The notes beneath the pieces are model-generated. The model did not search any database. It worked only from the letters and a program-made list of their open reading frames with translations, and was not told the DNA's origin. The position numbers and the translations under genes were made by a program. Below are positions 8,564 through 15,224 of a DNA stretch of 15,224 bases, one piece after another (the stretch's first letter is position 1; every line of letters starts with the position of its first letter). Source of the stretch: Deltaproteobacteria bacterium (GTDB taxonomy: Bacteria > Desulfobacterota > Binatia > Binatales > Binataceae); NCBI GenBank assembly GCA_021799555.1, contig JAJZAG010000052.1:1-15224 (forward strand). Reading direction: 5' to 3'.

Positions 8564-8570
8564 GGGAGGT
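8564..8570 (+). promoter_or_regulatory. Strong ribosome binding site of the CMD gene, abutting a perfect palindrome
   Basis: GGGAGGT lies 6 bases before the ATG at 8577 and fixes the start. Immediately upstream, 8547-8564 is a perfect 18-base GC-only palindrome built on CGCGGCGCG. Its last G overlaps the first base of the ribosome site, so hairpin formation could affect ribosome access. Confidence 0.6.
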
Positions 8571-8576
8571 CAGGCG

Positions 8577-9185
8577 ATGGGACGGTTACGGCAGGTGAGC
8601 CTCGAAGAGGCTGCGCCCGAGGTCAAGGAACTATACAAACAGTTTTTCGGCGCGCGCGACCCCGTCGCGCATCCCGGTACCGCGACCGGCACGCCTGGCG
8701 ACTACTGGACGACTTTCGCGCTGGTGCCGGACCTGCTTTTTCAGGCGCGCAACTCGCTGATGGCGCTGATGCAACCTGGGCGCAAGCTGCCGGCCAGGCT
8801 GCGCGAGCTCGCGATTCTGCGCACCGGCATCGTCGGGGATTCACGCTTCGAGTACTCGCAGCATCTGAAGGTGGCGCGGATGGTCGGCGTCGCCGAGGAC
8901 AAGCTCGCCGCGATCAAGAGCTGGGCGCTGTCTGACAAATTCGCACCCGCCGAGCGCGCCGTGATGCAGGCCGCCGACGAAATTGTCGGGCGCAACCTGG
9001 TCGAGGACGAAACTTTCGCCGCGCTCAAAGAGCATCTCGACGACGCACAAATCATGGAGCTGTTCTATGTGATCGGACTGTGGCGGATGCACGGGATGAT
9101 CGTGCGCGCGCTCCATCTCGAATTCGACAACGACACTACAGCTCGGATGCAGGAAGTTCCTGCGCCTGCACCGGCCAAGGCGTAG
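8577..9185 (+). CDS. Carboxymuconolactone decarboxylase (CMD/AhpD-like) family protein
   Basis: The protein has 202 residues. The CMD fold signature is RLRELAILRTG (74-84) followed by FEYSQHLKVARMVGV (91-105), where E92 and H96 match the conserved Glu/His of the family. The AhpD-type CxxC redox pair is absent, so this is the gamma-CMD-like non-redox branch rather than an alkylhydroperoxidase. The GGGAGGT site fixes the start. It lies 67 bases after the molybdenum subunit, separated by a hairpin, and 25 bases before the seleno-glutaredoxin, so it is likely in the same operon. Such paralogs occur in many degradative clusters, mostly without a known reaction. The fold is secure and the function is not. 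Confidence 0.85.
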   Translation: MGRLRQVSLEEAAPEVKELYKQFFGARDPVAHPGTATGTPGDYWTTFALVPDLLFQARNSLMALMQPGRKLPARLRELAILRTGIVGDSRFEYSQHLKVARMVGVAEDKLAAIKSWALSDKFAPAERAVMQAADEIVGRNLVEDETFAALKEHLDDAQIMELFYVIGLWRMHGMIVRALHLEFDNDTTARMQEVPAPAPAKA

Positions 9186-9210
9186 ATCTAAAAGACGGGA
9201 GGATGAGCGA

Positions 9211-9444
9211 ATGACCGTTGTTGTATTTACACAAGATGGCTGAGGCGCGTGCCATCAGGCGATAGAGTTTCTAGCGCGCAACAATATCGAGTTCATCGAA
9301 AAGAACATCAGCCACGACCAGTCCGCCCGCGACGCACTTATTGCAAAGGGCTTCCGCGCGACCCCGGTAACGATAATCGGCGAAGAGTCGATAATCGGAT
9401 TCAGCGCGATGAAATTCCGAAAAGCGCTCGGGATCACCAGTTGA
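9211..9444 (+). CDS. Glutaredoxin-family selenoprotein (Sec encoded by in-frame TGA at 9241-9243)
   Basis: From the ATG at 9211, with GGGAGGA at 9197-9203 as ribosome site (7-base spacing), the frame reads MTVVVFTQDG, then TGA, then GACHQAIEFLARNN, and continues to a TGA at 9442-9444. Reading the internal TGA as selenocysteine gives 77 residues with a full glutaredoxin/NrdH layout. The first strand VVVFT is followed by U11-G12-A13-C14 in place of CxxC, then the cis-Pro motif ATPVTIIG and the C-terminal GF motif in IIGFSAM. The TGA falls exactly at the nucleophilic Cys. The next 40 bases fold into a SECIS-like structure. Sec-containing glutaredoxins are known in some bacteria. The alternative is a pseudogene by one TGC-to-TGA change, but no other damage is visible and the position argues against chance. 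It probably reduces disulfides or mixed thiols in the cytoplasm and may serve the neighbouring operon genes. Confidence 0.85.
9245..9279 (+). promoter_or_regulatory. Putative bacterial SECIS element
   Basis: Directly after the TGA, bases 9245-9250 can pair with 9274-9279 (five GC pairs plus one U-G pair). Inside this stem are two small hairpins: 9251-9260 (GCC/GGC, loop AUCA) and 9263-9273 (UAGA/UCUA, loop GUU). Alternatively the second hairpin extends through an A-G mismatch to G9259-G9261 with C9275-C9277. Its apical loop begins with G and starts 23 bases after the TGA, within the 16-37 base window known for bacterial SECIS elements. Folding was done by eye. Confidence 0.55.
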
Positions 9445-9582
9445 TTCCGGCGCTATCGCGACGCCTTCGGGTCTGAATCGGGACGCGGTCGGCTTGCGCC
9501 GCCTTGCGGGCCGCGATGGCTGTGGGTTATCGTCGAGTTAAGCGGGCAGCGGCTCGCAGCCGAAGCCTAGGGAGATCCCAAG

Positions 9583-10833
9583 ATGCGAGACGTTTCAGTC
9601 ATCGGCGCCGGAATGGTGAAGTTCGGCAAGTACCTGGATACGAGCATGAAAGTGATCGCCCGAGATGCGGTCAATAATGCCCTCGGGGTCGCGGGCGTGG
9701 ATCAGGGAAAAATCGAGGCAGCAGTGGTTGGCAATGCGATGGCAGGCCTGATCACCGGACAGGAGTGTGTTCGCGGCCAGGTTGTGCTGCGTGAGATGGG
9801 CATAGGCGGAATACCGATCATCAATTGCGAGAACGCATGCGCCAGTTCCGCCACCGCCTTTCATCTCGCATGGCTCTATGTCGCGTCTGGGATGTATGAC
9901 GTGGTGCTCGCACTCGGGATGGAAAAACTCTACCACCAGGACAAGAAGCGGTCGTTCGCGGCAATCGGATCGGCGGTTGACGTCGAAATGATGCAAAAGA
10001 TAATCGCCGACATGAATGCCCAGCAAGAGCAGATCAAGGCCGAACGCGCCGCACGCGGCGAAGCCCCCAAACCGGCAGGTGGTGCCGGCGAATCGCGCTC
10101 GATGTTCATGGACTTCTATGCCGCCGGAGCGCGCGCGCACATGAAGCGCTACGGAACCACCAAGGAACAATTCGCGCGCGTTGCGGTCAAGAATCATCGC
10201 AACGGCAGCCTCAATCCTCACGCGCAATACCAGGACGTTTATTCGCTCGAGGACATTTTGGATTCGCCGGTTGTCGCCGAACCGCTGACGCGCCTGATGT
10301 GCTCGCCGATCGGCGACGGCGCAGCCGCTACGATTCTGTGCGCCTCCTCGGTTGCGGGCCGTTACACGAGCAAGCCGGTCAAGGTCCTCGCTTCGGTTTT
10401 GTCGTCGGGCACCGACCACGGTCCGGAGGATCCTGGCGTCGTCACCCGGGTCACGAGGAAGGCCTATGAAACGGCCGGAGTCGGACCCACGGACCTGAAT
10501 GTGATTGAACTTCACGACGCTTCCGCGCCGGCTGAACTGATGACCTACGAGGAGCTAGGCATCTGCAAACCTGGCGAAGGCGGCAAGCTGATCGACGAAG
10601 GGACCACCGAGATCACCGGACGGATTCCAGTAAATCCTTCCGGTGGGCTCCTCGCGAAGGGGCATCCGGTTGGCGCCACGGGAGTCGCGCAGATCTGCGA
10701 GATTTTCTGGCAGTTGCGCGGCGAAGCGGGCCAGCGGCAGGTGCGCAACCCGAAGATCGGCTTGACCGAGAACGGCGGCGGGATGGTGCGCAACGAAGCC
10801 GCGGCAATGTCGGTTCATATTTTCGGCATGTAG
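9583..10833 (+). CDS. SCP2-type (lipid-transfer-like) thiolase / acetyl-CoA acetyltransferase family protein
   Basis: The protein has 416 residues and a thiolase fold. C86 in ENACASSATAFH is the acyl-accepting nucleophile. H311 in ELHDASAPAEL and H361 in GHPVGATG are the other active-site landmarks. The second catalytic Cys of classical degradative thiolases is replaced by the Gly-rich ENGGGM near the C-terminus, as in SCP2/sterol-carrier thiolases. A charged, Ala/Gly/Pro-rich insert at about 143-172 interrupts the fold. AGGGAG at 9569-9574 sits 8 bases before the ATG. It is separated from the seleno-glutaredoxin by 138 bases with no clear terminator or promoter, so shared transcription is undecided. 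A likely role is thiolytic cleavage or Claisen condensation of acyl-CoA, possibly branched or sterol-derived. Confidence 0.9.
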   Translation: MRDVSVIGAGMVKFGKYLDTSMKVIARDAVNNALGVAGVDQGKIEAAVVGNAMAGLITGQECVRGQVVLREMGIGGIPIINCENACASSATAFHLAWLYVASGMYDVVLALGMEKLYHQDKKRSFAAIGSAVDVEMMQKIIADMNAQQEQIKAERAARGEAPKPAGGAGESRSMFMDFYAAGARAHMKRYGTTKEQFARVAVKNHRNGSLNPHAQYQDVYSLEDILDSPVVAEPLTRLMCSPIGDGAAATILCASSVAGRYTSKPVKVLASVLSSGTDHGPEDPGVVTRVTRKAYETAGVGPTDLNVIELHDASAPAELMTYEELGICKPGEGGKLIDEGTTEITGRIPVNPSGGLLAKGHPVGATGVAQICEIFWQLRGEAGQRQVRNPKIGLTENGGGMVRNEAAAMSVHIFGM

Positions 10834-10851
10834 GTTCGTGCGCCTGGGAAC

Positions 10852-10869
10852 GCGGCGACGCTACGCCGC
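10852..10869 (+). repeat. Short GC inverted repeat between thiolase and U32 genes
   Basis: GCGGCG (10852-10857) and CGCCGC (10864-10869) form a 6-bp stem with a 6-base loop, followed only by CCTTTGC. It may act as a weak terminator of the thiolase gene. The missing T-run makes this uncertain. Confidence 0.35.
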
Positions 10870-10938
10870 CCTTTGCATCGGATCGCTCGAGCGCGACGAA
10901 CGCGCAAGGGTGGCGACAATTGCTCCGGGAGGTGACGC

Positions 10939-12018
10939 GTGAAGCTCATCGCGCCGGCGGTATTCGACACCGCCTTTCTCGACACAATCGCGCCGCTCCC
11001 GATCGGCCATCTGTACGGTGCGCTCGGCGGCGATGTTGGGCTGCGCGCGAATCAATGGTTGCCGCAACCAAAGATCGAAGACCTGGCGGCCTACGTCGAA
11101 GGCGCACGAAGGCGCGGGATCTCGATTTTCTATTGCCTGAATGTCGCCTGCCTCGGTAACCGCGAATACACCGCCGAAGGCCAGCGATGGCTGGTCGAAC
11201 GCCTCGGATCGCTAGAAGAGATGGGACTCGAGGGTATCGTGCTCTCGAACCCGTATCTGATCGCGTTCGCGCACCGGCGTTTCCCACGGCTCAGGATCGC
11301 GGTATCGACGGCGACTGCTATCGACAGCGTCGACAAAGCGCAGTTCTATGCGGCGCAAGGAGCGAGCGTCCTTTATCTGCCCGAGTTCATCAACCGCGAT
11401 TTCCCGCTGCTGCGCCAGATTCGCCGGCGCGTCGATGCGGAGCTCGTCTTGCTGGCCAACGTTGGCTGTCTGCTGCAGTGCCCAATCCGCCAGTATCACA
11501 TCAATCTGGTCTCACATTCGAACGAGAGCCTCGAACTCGGCACCTATGTTGACTATCCATTGATGTGGTGCAGCCAGGAAAAGGCGCGCGACGCGGGGCA
11601 GATGCTGAAGTCGCCGTGGATCAGGCCCGAAGATCTTGAAGTCTATGAAAGTCTCGGGATCGATCAGTTCAAGATTGCCGGCCGCGAGATGGATCGCCCC
11701 TGGGTCGAGCGGGCCGTCGCGGCATACGCCGCACGCCGCTATGACGGCGAGCTCAACGATCTGGTCCTCGGCTTCGATCACCTGGAGCCATATGGGCGGC
11801 TTCCGGTGCGGATACCCAATCGCGCGCTCGACGGCTTTATTGAATTCTTCGGCAAGAAAACCGACTGCCGGATGGGATGCCGCGATTGCCGCTTCTGCGA
11901 CGATTATGCGCGCGACCGGATCGAAGTCGAAGCAGGCCGCGACGCATTCGTTGGCCGGATCGATCGCGCGATCGCGCGATTCGAAGGCGGCGCATTCCGC
12001 ACGATCAGCGGAAAATGA
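10939..12018 (+). CDS. U32 family protein (UbiU/UbiV/YhbU-related) with an extra C-terminal cysteine cluster
   Basis: The GTG start at 10939 is set by GGGAGGTGA 6 bases upstream, near perfect for 16S pairing. The 359-residue product has the TIM-barrel-like pattern of U32 proteins: N-terminal APAVFD, then VLSNPYLI, then the core ANVGCLLQCPIRQ (C177, C181) and MWCSQ (C211). It lacks the standard collagenase-type U32 signature. The C-terminus carries C310-x3-C314-x2-C317-x2-C320, which looks like a metal or [4Fe-4S] site. U32 members are often not peptidases: UbiU/UbiV bind [4Fe-4S] and help O2-independent ubiquinone hydroxylation, and TrhP/RlhA modify RNA. A similar Fe-S-dependent role is plausible here, but the substrate is unknown. 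It converges on the ANL genes with only 7 bases between the two stops. Confidence 0.82.
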   Translation: MKLIAPAVFDTAFLDTIAPLPIGHLYGALGGDVGLRANQWLPQPKIEDLAAYVEGARRRGISIFYCLNVACLGNREYTAEGQRWLVERLGSLEEMGLEGIVLSNPYLIAFAHRRFPRLRIAVSTATAIDSVDKAQFYAAQGASVLYLPEFINRDFPLLRQIRRRVDAELVLLANVGCLLQCPIRQYHINLVSHSNESLELGTYVDYPLMWCSQEKARDAGQMLKSPWIRPEDLEVYESLGIDQFKIAGREMDRPWVERAVAAYAARRYDGELNDLVLGFDHLEPYGRLPVRIPNRALDGFIEFFGKKTDCRMGCRDCRFCDDYARDRIEVEAGRDAFVGRIDRAIARFEGGAFRTISGK

Positions 12019-12025
12019 GCGGCGC

Positions 12026-13204
12026 TCAGACGCTGCGCAAATTTCGTTGCGGCGCTAGGAAGTAAAATCCGGTCGGATCGATCTCCGCGACAATTCCCGA
12101 ACGAAGCCATCCTTCAACCATCGTTCCGCCCGCCGGCGCAAGCGCGGATTTGACGCCGATTTCCGCCGACGCCACCGCCTCCCAGCCGATATTGAGCGGG
12201 GTTCCGTCGGTGGGAGCGAGCGGACGCAGGTCGACGTTCGGCAGCGGGATTCCGGCGGCGTCCTTGAGATACCACGCCGGATGACTGCCGATGATTGGGC
12301 CCAGGTCATTGCGGCCCAGCAAAGTCAGCACCTCGCTCTTGAGTCTGCGGCTGAGTTGCATTCGGCGCGAGGCGCTGAACGGGCCTTCGATGCCGACAAT
12401 CATGCCGGCGCGAACACGCGCGGGTAGCGATACGGACGAACCTTGTCCGGCGATGCGGATCGCCCGCTCCCAACTGCATACCGCGTAATCGATCTCCGCA
12501 GGATATTGCGGCGCCGACTCCTCCCATCCCACCCAAATCGTCGCACCTCGCGCGAGTGACCCAAGCATCAATGCGAGCGTGCACCAGTTGGTTGGCGGCT
12601 CGAGCAGCATCACGCTGACTTCCTCAGCCAGCATGTAAAATCCGCCGACCGAAACCGCCGAACCGATCAAGCTGCGATGGCTATGCAGCGCTTCGCCGCG
12701 GCCGCCGGGCATCGCCATCGCGAGAATCGGCGCTCTGAACTCCTGCCGTCCGCTCTTCTGTTTTCGCTCCCCGTGCATCAATTCGTCGAAAGTGACGACG
12801 GGTACGGCTCCGTGACTGAAACCCATCGGAGCGATGACGAGATCCGGCGCGAACGCATTGAGGGTTTCCGGCGATGCCGGCCCATCGCTGAGCAATGCGA
12901 GCGCGTCGCATTCGAAGGCGCCGAACGCCCCTACCACCATCTCGAAGGCATTCGTCGCGAGAATTGCGGCGCGCGCGCCGCGCGCGATGCGATTTCGCAG
13001 CGCGTAGCCGAAAATTCGCGCGCTCGACGAAAGCTCGCCATAGGTAAGCATCCCACTGGCGCTTGCCAGCGCAACCTGTTTCGGGGCGGCCGCCGCGACG
13101 GCATGAATTGTACCGTCGCCCGCAGTCTTGAGCGGAATGTGTGCATAGCGTGGCGTATCCTCGGGCCAATACGCGGAGAGCAGTCCTAAAGCACCCTTGC
13201 TCAT
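12026..13204 (-). CDS. Degenerate AMP-binding (ANL superfamily) protein lacking the C-terminal subdomain
   Basis: The 392 residues align by pattern with the large N-terminal domain of acyl-CoA synthetases: LTYGELSSSARIFGYALR near residue 53, then the region normally holding the TSGTTGxPKG phosphate loop at 160-179. Here that loop reads AMPGGRGEALHSHRSL, so the Ser/Thr/Lys residues that bind ATP phosphates are gone while the following HSHRSL is kept. The usual YGxTE is LGRNDLG (296-302), and the RTGD aspartate is replaced (WLRSGIVAEID, 366-376). The protein stops at about the hinge, so the C-terminal subdomain with the catalytic Lys is absent. The frame is clean, and its ATG overlaps the upstream stop in an ATGA arrangement, so it is probably expressed. 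It may be a non-catalytic partner or act with the intact neighbour. Confidence 0.75.
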   Translation of the reverse strand: MSKGALGLLSAYWPEDTPRYAHIPLKTAGDGTIHAVAAAAPKQVALASASGMLTYGELSSSARIFGYALRNRIARGARAAILATNAFEMVVGAFGAFECDALALLSDGPASPETLNAFAPDLVIAPMGFSHGAVPVVTFDELMHGERKQKSGRQEFRAPILAMAMPGGRGEALHSHRSLIGSAVSVGGFYMLAEEVSVMLLEPPTNWCTLALMLGSLARGATIWVGWEESAPQYPAEIDYAVCSWERAIRIAGQGSSVSLPARVRAGMIVGIEGPFSASRRMQLSRRLKSEVLTLLGRNDLGPIIGSHPAWYLKDAAGIPLPNVDLRPLAPTDGTPLNIGWEAVASAEIGVKSALAPAGGTMVEGWLRSGIVAEIDPTGFYFLAPQRNLRSV

Positions 13205-14538
13205 AGCTGCGATGCCGCCTCCTGCTCCGAGAGAATTGGTGGTACGCCTTTGAAGCGAAGCGGCAGGTCGAGAACCCCGACTACCTCAACCGGCACTCCG
13301 AATCGTCGCGAGAGCGCCGCGCGCGCACCGTCGAGCAAGCTTGCGGCCGCGCCCTCGTGCGCGGCGAGCAGCACTCGCAGGGTGCCCCGCGCGAGACCTT
13401 CGCGGGTAATCACGCAGGCGGCGCCGCTCAGCTCCGGCACTTCCTGTTCTATTGCCAGTTGCACATCGTAAGGCAAAAGCACATGAGGCCCAATCGTGAA
13501 GGAATCTTCCCATCGCCCGAGAAGCTTGATTCGGGGCGACGGCAACCCGCACGCGCATGGCTCATGGTTAATCACTCCGGCGTCGCCACCATCGTAACGG
13601 AGATAAACCGAACCCGCAGGGATTACGCTGGTGTGCACAATCGAGCCGCGTTCCATCTCCGCCGCCGCGCGCCCGGTTGCGCGATCGATAACCTCGACAT
13701 GGCAAGTGTCCGGCACCACGTGGAGTCCATCGGCCCGCTCGCAATCCACCGCGAGAAGATTCTCGCTTGACCCCGCTATTTCGGCAACTCGGGCAACGCC
13801 GGACAGGCGGCTCAAATGCTGCCGCATTCCGGGAGTTATTGGCGCGCCAGTTACCACCAAGGTCTGCACGCTGGCGAAGAGCCGATCGCCGTCGATCCCC
13901 TGTTGGCGCGCCGTGGCAAGTATCGAAAACACCATCGGCAGAAACATGGTGACAAAGCGCGGACGAAATCTCACAATCGCGTCAACCACCCGATCGGCAA
14001 AGCGGGGCAAATAGGTGCCGGACACCACCACGCATGGCATCCCGAAGTGCATCGCGATGAACGGCTGGATCGCGGCGTAGCTGTGCCATGCGGGAGCGGA
14101 CATCAGCAGCGGAGAGCCGGGCCGCAGACCCGCCCACCAGTGAGCACGGCACGACGAGCGCCCCTGCATCTTCGTCCACGTCCTGGTATGGGTGATGAAA
14201 GTCGTGCCGGAGGTACCCGAACTCAGGCTCAAGGTCACAGTCGCCTGGGGTGCGTCCGCCTCGAACTCGATGCCGAGGTTGTGGCTCCCTGTATTACGCT
14301 GGATGGCCAGCAGATCTGACTTGTTGGAAATGGGCACCGCGCGCAGATCCTCAAGGGTGCGAAATCGCGCCGGATCGAAGCCTGCCGCGCGGAAACAACC
14401 CCGATAATATGGCAGTCTTTCGGACGCAAGCGTAAATACCTTCCGCAATCTTCGTATCCACCACTTTTCGAGCGCGGCTGACGTCAGACTGTCGAGTGCG
14501 TCAAATGGCTCCGCGCAGCTCCGAGGTTGATTCAGCAT
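13201..14538 (-). CDS. Phenylacetate-CoA ligase (PaaK)-like adenylate-forming enzyme
   Basis: From the ATG at 14538 this encodes 445 residues. The PaaK/coenzyme F390 synthetase pattern is complete: LPYYRGCFRAAGFDP near residue 42, phosphate loop SSGTSGTTF (106-114), AEIAGSSE (252-259), RYDGGD (314-319), EPCACG (327-331), GRWEDSF (341-347), and C-terminal LPLRFKGVPPIL with K430 as probable catalytic Lys. The start at 14538 was chosen because ATGCTGA overlaps the upstream stop by 7 bases, with GGAT nearby; an in-frame ATG at 14571 would add 11 residues. It should activate a carboxylic acid as acyl-AMP and pass it to CoA or another acceptor. It is the only one of the three adjacent ANL genes with all motifs present. 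The acid substrate cannot be told. Confidence 0.87.
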   Translation of the reverse strand: MLNQPRSCAEPFDALDSLTSAALEKWWIRRLRKVFTLASERLPYYRGCFRAAGFDPARFRTLEDLRAVPISNKSDLLAIQRNTGSHNLGIEFEADAPQATVTLSLSSGTSGTTFITHTRTWTKMQGRSSCRAHWWAGLRPGSPLLMSAPAWHSYAAIQPFIAMHFGMPCVVVSGTYLPRFADRVVDAIVRFRPRFVTMFLPMVFSILATARQQGIDGDRLFASVQTLVVTGAPITPGMRQHLSRLSGVARVAEIAGSSENLLAVDCERADGLHVVPDTCHVEVIDRATGRAAAEMERGSIVHTSVIPAGSVYLRYDGGDAGVINHEPCACGLPSPRIKLLGRWEDSFTIGPHVLLPYDVQLAIEQEVPELSGAACVITREGLARGTLRVLLAAHEGAAASLLDGARAALSRRFGVPVEVVGVLDLPLRFKGVPPILSEQEAASQL

Positions 14539-15224
14539 CTTATCCGCTGTGCCCGGGGCTCGAGGGCGCATCCCGATTTCAATAATTCAGCGGGACCGAT
14601 GTTATAGCGGACCGCGGGGCACAAGCGCGCGAAGCGAGCCGTGACCGCGACTTCATGCGAGGCGAGAGTTTCGGCCCGGTAGAGGCGATCGAGATGGAAC
14701 GCCCCACAGCCGGGGCAATCGCCCGCAAGCAGGAATGCGGCGTCGCAGCGCAAAATACGGTGAACAGGGACACCGAAGGTCGCCGAGGCGCGATCGGCCT
14801 CATCGCGCGAGGGAGCTCCTTCGACTTCGCCAAGCGCAATCCATCGCACCCGGTCTGCGAGACCGGTGGCCGAGGATTCGAGAGCCGCGGCAAACGGCGT
14901 GACCAGCTCACGCCGCAGAATCAACATCGAGGGCCGCACGGCCTCGACGATGCTGACCATTCGCGCGGCCATGGTGGCCACCCCGTCGTTGCAGATCGCC
15001 GTCAAGCCCGCGCGCTCCGCCGCGCCACGCCGCAAGTACGCCACATAACCGCTGGAAGCCAGCAACACGAGGGGACTCGAACCGTATTCGAAAAACGCGA
15101 TCGTCTCGCCGCGAGCGGTTCCCCATCGCGCCCACATCCGCGCGAGAGCGCCGGCCCACTGACCCAGTTCAGGGGAACTGAGAGCGATCCACACGGGAGG
15201 TTCGCCAGTCGCTTCGATTTGCAG
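14532..15224 (-). CDS. Divergent PaaK-like protein without C-terminal subdomain, N-terminus beyond the window
   Basis: The frame is open to the right edge and gives 230 visible residues ending at TGA 14532-14534. A GTG at 15194 is possible, but readable protein continues upstream of it, so the gene very likely starts outside. The layout matches the middle of PaaK-like enzymes: WARWGTARGETIAFFEYG, AVRPSMLILRREL, then WIALGEVEGAPSRDEADRA, CDAAFLLAGDCPGCGAFHL, and VAVTARF followed by AVRYNIGPAELL. The last segment stands where PaaK has RYRTGD, so the ribose-binding Asp is Pro here. The protein ends about 20 residues later, at the hinge, so the C-terminal subdomain is missing. This assignment rests on pattern order rather than strong motif identity. 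The stop overlaps the start of the intact PaaK-like gene. Confidence 0.6.
   Translation of the reverse strand: MQIEATGEPPVWIALSSPELGQWAGALARMWARWGTARGETIAFFEYGSSPLVLLASSGYVAYLRRGAAERAGLTAICNDGVATMAARMVSIVEAVRPSMLILRRELVTPFAAALESSATGLADRVRWIALGEVEGAPSRDEADRASATFGVPVHRILRCDAAFLLAGDCPGCGAFHLDRLYRAETLASHEVAVTARFARLCPAVRYNIGPAELLKSGCALEPRAQRIRC

Noticed and set aside
9241..9243. TGA as a simple nonsense mutation in a dead glutaredoxin
   Set aside because: No other damage in the gene, strong ribosome site, stop exactly at the redox Cys, and a SECIS-like fold after it. The pseudogene option remains formally open until the Sec machinery is shown.
9595..10515. 306-codon minus-strand open frame
   Set aside because: Antisense to the thiolase, whose active-site motifs are clear.
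1..15224. CRISPR arrays, long direct repeats, prophage or replication origin
   Set aside because: No regularly spaced repeats, integrase, phage structural genes or DnaA-box clusters were seen on reading both strands.

Overview
This window comes from a GC-rich bacterium. I cannot name the species. The mix of genes would fit a Binatota-like, deltaproteobacterial or acidobacterial soil lineage: a secreted sedolisin with Ig-like and propeller domains, a cytoplasmic-facing molybdenum oxidoreductase, an SCP2-type thiolase, a carboxymuconolactone-decarboxylase-like protein and a selenoprotein. That placement is inference only.

Layout. (1) 1-3417, minus strand: one long open frame of 1139 codons that runs off the left edge. 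It encodes a secreted S53 (sedolisin/kumamolisin) peptidase with two Big_1-like Ig domains and a C-terminal beta-propeller. (2) 3418-4066: a stretch without an intact gene. It holds the tail of a dead IS3-family transposase, then a minus-strand tRNA-Val(CAC) with a clear sigma70-type promoter. (3) 4128-9444, plus strand: a probable operon. It comprises a fused four-cluster ferredoxin/NrfD membrane quinone module, a 942-residue Mo-bis-MGD oxidoreductase with no Tat signal, a CMD-family protein, and a 77-residue glutaredoxin whose first active-site cysteine codon is an in-frame TGA followed by a SECIS-like fold. (4) 9583-10833, plus: an SCP2-type thiolase. (5) 10939-12018, plus: a U32-family protein with two cysteine groups. 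(6) 12026-15224, minus: three overlapping genes of the adenylate-forming (ANL/PaaK) superfamily. The middle one looks intact. The flanking two have lost key motifs and the C-terminal subdomain, and the first of them runs off the right edge.

The main discovery is the glutaredoxin at 9211-9444. Ordinary gene calling would miss it, because it would end at codon 11 or be read in the wrong frame. The TGA falls exactly where the family has its nucleophilic Cys (UxxC). The gene has an excellent ribosome binding site, and the rest of the frame is a complete glutaredoxin fold. This predicts selenocysteine use in this organism.

How the genes may work together: the molybdenum enzyme and its ferredoxin/NrfD partner should form a membrane-anchored, cytoplasm-facing complex exchanging electrons with the quinone pool (SoeABC/PSRLC-like; substrate unknown). 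The CMD-like protein and the seleno-glutaredoxin are its nearest downstream genes and may be accessory redox factors. The thiolase and the ANL genes point to acyl-CoA chemistry, but nothing in the sequence ties them to the molybdenum operon.
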